From Burkholderia pseudomultivorans (GTDB taxonomy: Bacteria > Pseudomonadota > Gammaproteobacteria > Burkholderiales > Burkholderiaceae): a stretch of DNA of 64,000 nt. Shown here piece after piece: positions 17,221 to 25,822 of this stretch (position 1 is its first letter; each line of letters starts with the position of its first letter). Below the pieces are notes generated by a model that was not told the origin of the DNA, ran no database searches, and worked only from the letters and a program-made list of their open reading frames with translations. The translations under genes and the position numbers were made by a program. Where the stretch lies: NCBI RefSeq assembly GCF_001718415.1, contig NZ_CP013377.1, positions 744,001 to 808,000 on the forward strand, given 5' to 3'.

Positions 17221-18843
17221 TCACCGCATCAGCCCCGGCAGCCACAGCGAGATCGCCGGCACGTAGGTCACGAGCAGCAGGAAGCCGAGCATCGCGGCGA
17301 GCCAAGGCGCGACCGCGACGGTCAGCTCGGTGATGCCCATCCGCGTGATGCCGCTCGCCACGTACAGGTTGAGTCCGACGGGCGGATGGCACATGCCGAC
17401 TTCCATGTTCACGACCATCAGAATCCCGAAATGAATCGGGTCGATGCCGAGCTGGCGCGCGACGGGGAACAGGATCGGCGCCATGATCAGCACGATCGAC
17501 GACGGCTCCATCACGTTGCCGGCCATCAGCAGCAGCACGTTGACGACGAGCAGGAAGCCGATCGGCCCGAGCCCCTGGTCGAGGATCCAGCTCGCCATCT
17601 GCTGCGGGATGTTCTCCGAGGTCATCAGGAACGAGAACAGCACCGCGTTGGTGATGATGTAGAGCAGCATCGCGCTCATGCTGGCCGAGTCGAGCAGCAC
17701 CTTCGGCACGCGCCTGAGCGGCAGGTCGCCGTAGACGCAGGTCGACACGAGGAACGCGTAGACGGCGCTCACCGCGGCGGCCTCGGTCGGCGTGAAGACG
17801 CCCGAATAGATGCCGCCCATCACGACCACGATCAGCAGCAGGCCCCACACGCTTTCCCAGTAGGTGGTCCAGACCCGCTGCGCCTCGGCGCGCAGCAGCG
17901 TCGGGTGCGTGAAGCGCCGGCCGGCGCGGTAGGCGACGTACAGCCACGCGAGCGCCACCGCGACGCCGATCAGCCCGATGCCGCCCGCGAGGCCGGGCGC
18001 GGCGGCGCGCAGCAGCAGGTACAGCAGCCCGATCAGCACCGCGGGCGGCACGACGGAGAATGCGACGCATAGCAGCAGGCCCCACAGCGCGTGCCCGGTC
18101 GCCGCGAGCGGGCCGTGGCCGTCGAATTCGCGAAAGCGCGGATAGCCGTTGCGGCGCGCGATGAACCAGGTCACGAAGCCGAGCAGCAGCGCGAGCAGGA
18201 TGCCCGGCACGACGCCGGCGAGAAACAGGTCGCCGACCGACGTGTTGGTGGACACCGAGTACAGCACCATCACGATCGACGGCGGAATCAGGATGCCGAG
18301 CGAACCGGAGGTGGCGATCACGCCGGCGCCGAAGCGGTTCGGAAACCCCTGGCGCACCATCGCGGGCAGCAGGATCGAGCCGATCGCCATCACGGTCGCC
18401 GGGCTCGAGCCGGAAATCGCCGCGAACATCGCGCACGCGAGCACGCCGGCCAGCCCGAGGCCGCCATGCATGTGACCGACGATGCTGGTCGCGAACGCGA
18501 TCATGCGGCGGGCGACGCCGCCGTGCGTCAGGAAGCCGCCCGCGAGGATGAAGAACGGGATCGCCATGATCTCGAAGTTCTCGATGCCGGTAAACAGCTT
18601 CAGCGCGACCGATTCGATCGGCACGGCGGTCATCGTGAACAGGTAGGTGAGCACCGTCAGGCCGAGCGCGATCGACACCGGCATGCCGGTCAGCAGCAGC
18701 CCGATCAGCAGGCAGAAGATGAACGCGCTCTTGCCGAACCCGACGAGCAGCGCGCCGAGCAGCATGACGACGATGCCGAAGATGACGCGCGTGACGCGCG
18801 GATTGCCGACCGCGGGCGCGGCGAGCGGCTGGCTCTGGCTCAT
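17221..18843 (-). CDS. dctM: TRAP transporter large membrane subunit DctM
   Basis: 540 aa, about 110 more than a typical DctM. The family core is clear: GMPVSIALGL, IPFFILAGGFL, SGSSPATVMAIGSILLPAM and TEAAAVSAVYAFLV. The extra length sits roughly between residues 225 and 335 as an inserted membrane block (LLLCVAFSVVPPAVLIGLL and two more segments). It forms the sodium-coupled channel of the tripartite dicarboxylate importer. Its start overlaps the end of dctQ by 4 bp. Confidence 0.93.
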   Translation of the reverse strand: MSQSQPLAAPAVGNPRVTRVIFGIVVMLLGALLVGFGKSAFIFCLLIGLLLTGMPVSIALGLTVLTYLFTMTAVPIESVALKLFTGIENFEIMAIPFFILAGGFLTHGGVARRMIAFATSIVGHMHGGLGLAGVLACAMFAAISGSSPATVMAIGSILLPAMVRQGFPNRFGAGVIATSGSLGILIPPSIVMVLYSVSTNTSVGDLFLAGVVPGILLALLLGFVTWFIARRNGYPRFREFDGHGPLAATGHALWGLLLCVAFSVVPPAVLIGLLYLLLRAAAPGLAGGIGLIGVAVALAWLYVAYRAGRRFTHPTLLRAEAQRVWTTYWESVWGLLLIVVVMGGIYSGVFTPTEAAAVSAVYAFLVSTCVYGDLPLRRVPKVLLDSASMSAMLLYIITNAVLFSFLMTSENIPQQMASWILDQGLGPIGFLLVVNVLLLMAGNVMEPSSIVLIMAPILFPVARQLGIDPIHFGILMVVNMEVGMCHPPVGLNLYVASGITRMGITELTVAVAPWLAAMLGFLLLVTYVPAISLWLPGLMR

Positions 18844-19418
18844 GACTGCACTCCTTGCGGAACGGGCGTGGACGGCGCGGGCGCATCGAGCCCGTCGACC
18901 TGCGCATGATCGTGTTTCGGCAGTTCACCGCTGCGCAGGAAGCGCAGCGCGACCTGCAGGAAGCGGAAGCACATCAGGTACGAGCCGAGCGGCACGCACA
19001 GGAACACGATCCAGCGCGGCAGTTCGAGATCGGGCGATACCTGGTCGGTCTGCGCGAGCGCCCACACGAAACGCGCGCCCAGCGTGCCGACCACGCCGGT
19101 GAACAGCGCGCCGGCCAGCAGCCCGAACACGATGCACACGCGCCGCGCCGGCGGCTGCAGCCGGTTGATCATCACGTCGACGCCGACGTGGATGCCGGTG
19201 CGCACGCCATAGGCCGCACCGAACTTGGCCATCCACACGAACAGGTAGATGCACAGCTCCTGCGCCCAGCTCAGGTCGAGCGCGAGCAGCCAGTCCTGCA
19301 GGTACGGGATCGCGACGCCGGACGCGTAGCGATGCATCACGGCGACGAAGATCACGAGCGTCGCCACGCCCATCAGCGTCGCGATCAGCCATTCCTCGAG
19401 GCGGTCGAGCAGTTTCAT
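18840..19418 (-). CDS. dctQ: TRAP transporter small membrane subunit DctQ
   Basis: 192 aa with four membrane segments, the standard DctQ topology. LDLSWAQELCIYLFVWMAKFGAAYGVRTGIHV-like core motifs of the family are present (W-A-x-E, RTGIHVGVDV). The C-terminal ~30 residues are a charged tail. It sits between dctP (20 bp gap) and dctM (4-bp overlap), confirming a dctPQM operon. Confidence 0.92.
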   Translation of the reverse strand: MKLLDRLEEWLIATLMGVATLVIFVAVMHRYASGVAIPYLQDWLLALDLSWAQELCIYLFVWMAKFGAAYGVRTGIHVGVDVMINRLQPPARRVCIVFGLLAGALFTGVVGTLGARFVWALAQTDQVSPDLELPRWIVFLCVPLGSYLMCFRFLQVALRFLRSGELPKHDHAQVDGLDAPAPSTPVPQGVQS

Positions 19419-19438
19419 GGCGGCAGCCCTCGCGACGG

Positions 19439-20434
19439 TTACATCGACTGGCCGGTCGCGCGGTACACGTCGCGCACGAGATCCGCGCCGATTCGCTGTT
19501 CCTGGTCGCGATGCACCTTCGACAGCGCCTTCTTCCAGTCGGCCGTCTGCGCGGGCGTCAGCGAGATCAGCTCGGTCTTGCCGGTCGCCTTGATCTTCGC
19601 GAGCGCGTCGTCGTTCTCGCGTTTCGCGATCTCGTTCGCGTAGCGCGTCGCGTCGCGCATCGCGCCTTCGAGCGCGGTCCGCACGTCGTCGGGCAGCCCG
19701 CTCCAGAACTTGCGATTGACGATCACCGCATAGCCGATATAGCCGTGATTGGAGACCGTCACATACTTCTGCACCTCGTTCATGCGCTGCGTGTACAGGT
19801 TCGACGGCGTGTTCTCGGTGCCGTCCACCACGCCCGTCTGCAGGCCCTGGTAGACCTCCGAGAACGCCATCACCTGCGGAATCGCGTTCAATGCGCGGAA
19901 TTGCGCATCGAGCACCTTCGACGACTGGATCCGCATCTTCAGCCCGCGGAAATCGGCCGGCTCGCGCAGCGGCCGGTTCGCGCTCATCACCTTGAAGCCG
20001 TTGTCCCAGTAAGCGAGGCCGGTGATGCCCTTCGATTCGAGCTTCGCCATCAGCTGCTTGCCGACGGGACCGTCGGTGACCTTGTGCAGCGCGTCGTAGC
20101 TGTCGAACAGATAGGGCAGGTCGAACAGTTCGAATTCCTTCGCACCGAGCGGGCCGAACTTCGCGAGCGAAGGCGCGAGCATCTGGACCGACCCGAGTTG
20201 CAGCGCCTCCAGTTCCTCCTTATCCTTGTACAGCTGACTGTTCGGATAGACCTCCACCTTGACGCGTCCGTTGGTGCGCGTTTCGGCGAGCTTCTTGAAG
20301 TAGTCGGCCGCCTTGCCCTTCGGCGTGTCGGCGGCCACGACATGACTGAACTTGATGACGATCGGCTGCTGCGCGGCCGCGGCGAGCGCGAAGGCGGACA
20401 GGCACAGACCCGTGACAACACGGCGCAGGTTCAT
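19439..20434 (-). CDS. dctP: TRAP transporter periplasmic solute-binding subunit DctP
   Basis: 331 aa. The signal peptide (residues 1-21) ends before QQPIVIKFSHVV. The hallmark TRAP region SEVYQGLQTGVVDGTENTPSN and the conserved arginine in GLKMRIQSS indicate a C4-dicarboxylate-type ligand site. ATG 20434 has GAGGAG upstream. It is the first gene of the operon and faces the two-component genes across 68 bp. Confidence 0.95.
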   Translation of the reverse strand: MNLRRVVTGLCLSAFALAAAAQQPIVIKFSHVVAADTPKGKAADYFKKLAETRTNGRVKVEVYPNSQLYKDKEELEALQLGSVQMLAPSLAKFGPLGAKEFELFDLPYLFDSYDALHKVTDGPVGKQLMAKLESKGITGLAYWDNGFKVMSANRPLREPADFRGLKMRIQSSKVLDAQFRALNAIPQVMAFSEVYQGLQTGVVDGTENTPSNLYTQRMNEVQKYVTVSNHGYIGYAVIVNRKFWSGLPDDVRTALEGAMRDATRYANEIAKRENDDALAKIKATGKTELISLTPAQTADWKKALSKVHRDQEQRIGADLVRDVYRATGQSM

Positions 20435-20459
20435 GGTTTGTCTCCTCGTTGAATGCTTG

Positions 20460-20476
20460 CCTGCACGGTCGGCAGG
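20460..20476. promoter_or_regulatory. Small inverted repeat between dctP and the sensor kinase gene
   Basis: CCTGC and GCAGG are separated by 7 bp inside the 68-bp divergent region. The position suits an operator for the FixJ-type regulator, but a 5-bp arm can arise by chance in GC-rich DNA. Confidence 0.3.
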
Positions 20477-20502
20477 TGGCGCCCAGTCTCGGTTCTCGAT
20501 GC

Positions 20503-22560
20503 ATGGCGGACAATACGTACTTCCCACATTCGGAAGCGGCACACGCGACGGGCATGTCGGACGGCGGTGGCGCGCCCGGCCGTTTCGCGCAGCAGCGCTG
20601 GCGCGTGCTGTTGCCGTTCGCCGCGATCGGGCTGATCGTCGCGGGCGCGTTTGCGGCGCCGCTGCTCGCGATGCGCTTCGAACGCGAGCAGCGTCACGAG
20701 CAGCTGATTTCGGACACGCTATGGGCGCAGCAGTCGCTCGGCTTCGAGGCGCAGCGGCTTGCCGAGGCGATGCAAATCGTCGGCACGGATCTCGCGGCCG
20801 ATCCCGCGCCGGATCTGTTCATGCGGCGCGCGGCGGAGTTGCTGCAGCGCAGCCCCGAAGTGATCGTGCTGTGCCGGCTCGAACGCGCGCTCGCCGCGAT
20901 GCAGTGCTTTCCCGGCGGCCGGGAAGGCGCTGCGATATCGCATGACGCAGCCGCCGCGGAATGGCGCGAGACGGCCGAGCGTGCGCGGCGGCTCGGCCGT
21001 CCGGTCGCAGCGCTTGCGGACGCACAGGCTGGCGCACCGCGCGTCGCCTTGCTCGTCGTGCCGACGCCGGGCGGCTCGGGCAGCGCGATGGCCGCGCTCG
21101 TGTCGATCGAGCGGCTGCTGACGGCGACGCTGCCGTGGTGGTTCGCGCACGAGAATGCGATCACGCTGACCGATCCGCGCGGCGACCTGATCGCGGTGCA
21201 CGATCCGCGTGTCATCGGGCGCGGCGTCTATACGCACCGGATCGAGGTCGGCTTTGCCGACCAGACGTTCTACCTCGAGGCGAACAGCACGCGCGGGCCG
21301 CCGTACCTGGTGCCGAACCTGCTGAGCGGCGCCGTCGCCGCGTTGTCGCTGCTGCTGGCCTGGTCGGTCTGGCGGCTGTGGCGCGACCTGGTGCGCCGCG
21401 CTCGCGCCGAATATGCGCTGCGCGAGCAACAGGCGCTGCGCCAGGCGATGGAGGACTCGCTGGTGTCCGGCCTGCGCACGCGCGATCTCGACGGCCGCAT
21501 TACCTACGTGAACGCCGCGTTCTGCGAGATGGTCGGTTATCGCGCGGACGAACTGATCGGCTGCGCGCCGCCGATGCCGTACTGGGCGCCCGAGTTCTCG
21601 GAGCGTTCGTCGCAGCGCCACGCGCAGCTGCTGTCGGGCACGCTGCCGCGCCACGCGTACGAATCGGTGTTCCTGCGTCGCGACGGCGAGCGACTGACGG
21701 TGCTGATCAACGAGGCGCCGCTGCGCGACGGCACCGGCCGGCAGGTCGGCTGGACCGCGTCGATCGTCGACATCAGCGAACAGAAGCGCACGCAGGAGTT
21801 GCAGCGCACGCAGAACGAGCAGCTGCATCACATGTCGCGCGTGATGACGATGGGCGAGATGGCGTCCGCGCTCGCGCACGAACTGAACCAGCCGCTCGCC
21901 GCGGCCAACAGCTACTGCACCGCGGCGTTGAACCTGATGACGGGCGAAGCGCCGCAGGACGATGCCGGCGGCCCGCGCGAACTGCTCGCGAAGGGGCGGC
22001 ACCAGGTCGAGCGGGCCGGCCAGATCATCCGGCGGGTGCAGCAGTTCGTGCGCAAGACCACGCCGTCGCTCGGGCCGGTCGCGCCCGATGCGGTGATCAC
22101 CGGCCTGCTGCCGCTCGTGCAGTTGCAGACCAGCCGCTCGGGCGAGCGCGTCGACACGGTGCTCGAACCCGCGTTGCCGCCGGTGCTGGCCGATCGCGTG
22201 CTGCTCGAACAGGTGCTGCTGAATCTCACGCGCAATGCGTTCGACGCGATGGCGCACTTGCCGGCGGCCGAGCGGATCGTGCTGATCCGCGCGGCGCGGA
22301 TCGCGGCGTCGGACGGCGATCCGGCCGTCGTGCGGATCAGCGTGCGCGATCGCGGCCGCGGGCTGCCGGACGATGCGCGCGACGCGCTGGAGCGGCCGTT
22401 CTTCACGACCAAGCCGGACGGCATGGGGATGGGCATCGCGGTCTGCCGCTCAGCGCTCGAGACGATGCACTCGCGTTTGCGCCACGCGCCCGCCGAGCAC
22501 GGCGCGTGTTTCTACTTCGATTTGCGGATGACCGAAGAATCATGCGGAACCTCTACCTGA
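20503..22560 (+). CDS. DctS/DctB-like sensor histidine kinase
   Basis: 685 aa from ATG 20503 (an alternative ATG lies at 20554). A membrane segment near residues 40-60 and another near 285 enclose a periplasmic sensing domain of about 220 residues. A PAS domain follows (DLDGRITYVNAAFCEMVGYRADELIG), then HisKA with H459 in ALAHELNQPLAAANSY and a C-terminal ATPase (RGRGLPDDARDAL). This order matches DctS of Rhodobacter, which controls a dctPQM transporter. Expected to sense dicarboxylate outside the cell. Confidence 0.9.
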   Translation: MADNTYFPHSEAAHATGMSDGGGAPGRFAQQRWRVLLPFAAIGLIVAGAFAAPLLAMRFEREQRHEQLISDTLWAQQSLGFEAQRLAEAMQIVGTDLAADPAPDLFMRRAAELLQRSPEVIVLCRLERALAAMQCFPGGREGAAISHDAAAAEWRETAERARRLGRPVAALADAQAGAPRVALLVVPTPGGSGSAMAALVSIERLLTATLPWWFAHENAITLTDPRGDLIAVHDPRVIGRGVYTHRIEVGFADQTFYLEANSTRGPPYLVPNLLSGAVAALSLLLAWSVWRLWRDLVRRARAEYALREQQALRQAMEDSLVSGLRTRDLDGRITYVNAAFCEMVGYRADELIGCAPPMPYWAPEFSERSSQRHAQLLSGTLPRHAYESVFLRRDGERLTVLINEAPLRDGTGRQVGWTASIVDISEQKRTQELQRTQNEQLHHMSRVMTMGEMASALAHELNQPLAAANSYCTAALNLMTGEAPQDDAGGPRELLAKGRHQVERAGQIIRRVQQFVRKTTPSLGPVAPDAVITGLLPLVQLQTSRSGERVDTVLEPALPPVLADRVLLEQVLLNLTRNAFDAMAHLPAAERIVLIRAARIAASDGDPAVVRISVRDRGRGLPDDARDALERPFFTTKPDGMGMGIAVCRSALETMHSRLRHAPAEHGACFYFDLRMTEESCGTST

Positions 22561-23159
22561 TCGACGACGACGACGTCATTCGCGATGCGCTCGACGCGCT
22601 GTTCCGTTCGCGCGGGCTGGCCGCGCGAGCGTTCGGCGACGCGCGCGCATTCCTCGATGCGTGGCGCGAGGGCGGGCTCGCGCGTGCGCCCGCGTGCCTG
22701 CTGATCGATGTCCGGATGCCGGGGATGAGCGGTTTCGAGCTGTTCGCGCAACTGCGCGACGCGGGGCTGGGCGCGCATCATGCGGTGGTGTTCCTGACCG
22801 GGCACGGCGACATTCCGATGGCGGTCGACGCGTTGCGGGCCGGCGCCTACGATTTCCTCGAAAAGCCGTTCTCCGACAACCGGCTGGTCGACCGCGTGGT
22901 CGCCGGGCTCGATCATGCGTACGCGCATGCGGCGCCGCCCGAAGCGACGCCCGACGAGCGGTTCGCGAACCTGACGCCGCGCGAGCGCGCGATCGCCGAA
23001 CGGATCGTCGCCGGCTGCACGAACCGGGAAATCGCCGATGCGCTGCGCATCAGCGTGCGGACCGTCGAGGTGCACCGCGCGCGGGTGTTCGAGAAGCTCG
23101 ACGTGAAGAATGCGATCGGGCTCGCGCAGCTGCGCACGCGCGCGGCGCGCCCTGCATAG
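22542..23159 (+). CDS. FixJ/NarL-type response regulator, DctR-like
   Basis: 205 aa. The receiver has DDDD at the start, phospho-acceptor D56 in LLIDVRMPGMSG, and EKPFSD. The C-terminal LuxR-type helix-turn-helix runs from LTPRERAIAERIVAGCTNREIA to VHRARVFEKL. It overlaps the end of the kinase gene by 19 bp, so the pair is translationally coupled. It is the likely activator of dctPQM, as DctR is in Rhodobacter. Confidence 0.92.
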   Translation: MRNLYLIDDDDVIRDALDALFRSRGLAARAFGDARAFLDAWREGGLARAPACLLIDVRMPGMSGFELFAQLRDAGLGAHHAVVFLTGHGDIPMAVDALRAGAYDFLEKPFSDNRLVDRVVAGLDHAYAHAAPPEATPDERFANLTPRERAIAERIVAGCTNREIADALRISVRTVEVHRARVFEKLDVKNAIGLAQLRTRAARPA

Positions 23160-23219
23160 CGAGCGGCCGGCGAGAACGGGCGGCGGCCGGCTGCCCGTTT
23201 TCGCCGCACCGTCCGCACG

Positions 23220-25583
23220 TCAGTAGGTGCGGCCGAGCTGCAGATAGACGTTGCGCCGGCCGCCCGGCGCGAGCGCCACGCCCATGTACAGCGGGCCGAA
23301 CGCGGTCGACAGGCTCGTGAAGAACGTATAGCTCTGCTTGAGCACGCCGCCGCCGACCTTCACGCCGCTCGACCACACGTTGCCGACTTCCGCGCTCGCG
23401 CCGACCGACAGCGCCTTGATCGGCGATGCGTTGAACGTCATCAGCTGGTTCATGTAGGTCACGTTGCCGTACGCGAGCTCGTTGCCGGTCAGCTGGTCGG
23501 CCGCATACGCGGCCAGATGCTGGAACCCGCCGAGCGTGAAGTTGAACGCGTTGATCAGGTTGGTGCCGCCGATGCTCTTGCCGCCCTCGATCGTCGCGCT
23601 GACGCTGTGCCGGCCGAACTGCTGCGCGATCATCGCCTTGCCGTAGATCTCGGTATAGGGCGTATTGGAGATCCCGTCGCCGAATTCCTGCGCGGACTGG
23701 CTGTTGTGCGACCACAGCGAGCGTTCGACGCGGAACTCGGTGAAGTAGCCGCGGCGCGGGAACATCGGATCGTCGAGCTGATCGATGACGAGCCGTGCGC
23801 GCGCGGTCAGCGCCTGCGACGAGAAGCTCGGCCAGAACAGCGTCCCGGTGGTGTCGTCGATCGGCAGGTTGTAGTTCGGCGAGCCGTGCCCGGTCACATA
23901 GCCGATGCCCATCCGGAAGTCGCCGAGCCGCGCGATCGGCAGCCCGAAGTCCATTCCGGTGCGGGTCGTCTGCATCAGGTACTGGTTCAGCTTCACTTCG
24001 CCGCTGTCGTCGTACAGGTTGACGTAGCGGCGCTGGTATTCCGCATAGGGCGAAATATAGAGACCGTAGGCGCCCGGCAGCGGCTGGCGCAACTCGACGC
24101 GCGCCGACTGCAGGTCGCTGCCGATCGTCGTATCCGCGCGGAACTCGAGGCCCGATTCGGTGAGCCACGGCCGCCGGTAGCCGACATGCAGGCGGAAGCC
24201 GCCCTCGTCGGTCGAGCTGCTCGACATGCCCAGGCCGAACAGCAGGAAATTCGGCCCCCAGTACTTTTCGCGCGCGTTGATCTCGAGCACGTTGTCGTCG
24301 CCGTGGCTGACGATCTGCTGCGTGACGCTCTCGAAGTTGCCGCCCGTCGTCAGGCCGAGCAGGTCCTGGCTGACTTCCTTCGGATCGTAGATGTCGCCGC
24401 GCTTCACGTGCAGCGCGTCGCTGACGACGCGCTTGGGCACGCCGCCGCTCGTCTTGATCTCGATGCGCGTGATCCGGATCGGCGGCGGCAGCGGCTGCGC
24501 GTGCGCGGACCGGTAGGCCGCATAGTCGGCGGGCGACAGCGCGAAACGCCGGAGCCGCGGCAGCGCCGCGGTCGCGGCAGCCGCGCCGGCGGCGATCGCC
24601 TGCTTCGCGTTCTGGAAGTCGGTGAAGGCGAGCGAGCCGAGATCGGGCGTGAGCAGCACGTCCTGCGCGTCGAGCTGCTTGCGCTGCGCCGTCACGTTCT
24701 GGCGGATCAGGATGCCGACCATCTGCTGCATCACGTCGGCCGGCGACGCGAGCGCGTCGAGCGGGCGCAGCGGCGAGCCGATGTCGACGGCGATCACGAC
24801 CTTCGCGCCCATCTGGCGCACGGTATCGACCGGCAGGTTGCTGACCAGGCCGCCGTCGACGAGCGCGCGGCCGTTGATCTCGGCCGGCGCGAACAGGCCC
24901 GGCATCGCCATACTGGCGCGGATCGCGAGCGGCAGCGAGCCGCGGTCGAGCACGACCATCTGGCCCGTCTGCAGGTCGGTGGCGACCGCGCGGTACGGGA
25001 TCGGCAACTGGTCGAACGGCTGGTTGGTCGGCACGGCGGCGGTCCAGTCCGCGAGCAGCGCCTGCAGCCGGTTGCCCTGCACGAGGCCGGCCGGCGCCTT
25101 CACGCCTTTCTTGCCGAAGCCGAGCGTCAGGCCGTTGATGTACAGGCGCTCGTCTTCGCGGCTGCTTTGCGGGAGATCCGCGCGCTCGGTCACGTCGAAG
25201 GCGATGTCCGCGAGATTGACCTCCGACAGGCGCTGCTGCATCTCGTCGGCCGCCATGCCGCTCGCGTACAGCCCGCCGACCACGGCGCCCATGCTGGTGC
25301 CCGCGACGCAGTCGACCGGAATGCGGTTCTCCTCGAGCACCTTCAGCACGCCGAGGTGCGCGTAGCCGCGCGCGCCGCCGCCCGACAGCACGAGGCCGAT
25401 CGACGGGCGGCCGGCCGGGCCGCCGTCGGCCGTGCATGCGGTCGCGGTGGCGGCTGGCGCGGGCGCGGCGGCGGGTGCGGCGGCCGGCAGCGATTGCGCG
25501 GCGGCCGTGCCGCAGCAAAGGGCGACGAGCGTCGAGCAGAGCGGGCGCACCCCCGGCCAGCGGAAGAAGACAAGCGCTGTCAT
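23220..25583 (-). CDS. plpD: Patatin-like phospholipase fused to outer-membrane barrel (type Vd autotransporter)
   Basis: 787 aa. A signal peptide ends near residue 29 (AAA-Q). The patatin domain has oxyanion loop GGGARG (68-73), nucleophile GTSMG with S97 and the Asp in LVDGGLVSNLP. A POTRA-like segment (IRITRIEIKTSGGVPKRVV) then leads into a 16-strand-type surface-antigen barrel that ends in aromatic -GRTY. This domain order is that of Pseudomonas PlpD, whose lipase domain is exported through its own barrel. Expected activity is phospholipase A1 at the cell surface. Confidence 0.93.
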   Translation of the reverse strand: MTALVFFRWPGVRPLCSTLVALCCGTAAAQSLPAAAPAAAPAPAATATACTADGGPAGRPSIGLVLSGGGARGYAHLGVLKVLEENRIPVDCVAGTSMGAVVGGLYASGMAADEMQQRLSEVNLADIAFDVTERADLPQSSREDERLYINGLTLGFGKKGVKAPAGLVQGNRLQALLADWTAAVPTNQPFDQLPIPYRAVATDLQTGQMVVLDRGSLPLAIRASMAMPGLFAPAEINGRALVDGGLVSNLPVDTVRQMGAKVVIAVDIGSPLRPLDALASPADVMQQMVGILIRQNVTAQRKQLDAQDVLLTPDLGSLAFTDFQNAKQAIAAGAAAATAALPRLRRFALSPADYAAYRSAHAQPLPPPIRITRIEIKTSGGVPKRVVSDALHVKRGDIYDPKEVSQDLLGLTTGGNFESVTQQIVSHGDDNVLEINAREKYWGPNFLLFGLGMSSSSTDEGGFRLHVGYRRPWLTESGLEFRADTTIGSDLQSARVELRQPLPGAYGLYISPYAEYQRRYVNLYDDSGEVKLNQYLMQTTRTGMDFGLPIARLGDFRMGIGYVTGHGSPNYNLPIDDTTGTLFWPSFSSQALTARARLVIDQLDDPMFPRRGYFTEFRVERSLWSHNSQSAQEFGDGISNTPYTEIYGKAMIAQQFGRHSVSATIEGGKSIGGTNLINAFNFTLGGFQHLAAYAADQLTGNELAYGNVTYMNQLMTFNASPIKALSVGASAEVGNVWSSGVKVGGGVLKQSYTFFTSLSTAFGPLYMGVALAPGGRRNVYLQLGRTY

Positions 25584-25747
25584 TGTGGAATACCTGGCGT
25601 GATCGGGCGTCGGAGGCCTGCCGGGAGCAGGCAAGACCGAGAGATTACCGTGTTTTACAGCGGCCGCGCGAGGGGCCGTTTCGGAGTCTGTCGCGCCCGG
25701 GCGGCCGCTTTCGGCAATTTCGTCGCGAAAAAATCATCGGAATTGCC

Positions 25748-25774
25748 TAAAGTATCGGAACGATTTGCCGCTAG
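25748..25774 (+). promoter_or_regulatory. Sigma-28 (FliA)-like promoter upstream of the MreB paralogue
   Basis: TAAAGTAT (25748-25755), 11 bp, then GCCGCTAG (25767-25774). The flagellar sigma-28 consensus is TAAAGTTT-N11-GCCGATAA, so 13 of 16 positions match with exact spacing. Transcription would begin about 40 bp before ATG 25823. A 7-bp inverted repeat (GGCAATT / AATTGCC) overlaps the upstream side. Confidence 0.55.
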
Positions 25775-25822
25775 TGTCGTGATGGGGCGGCGTGTGGTCC
25801 GTTCGTACAACAAAGGCTCGAT

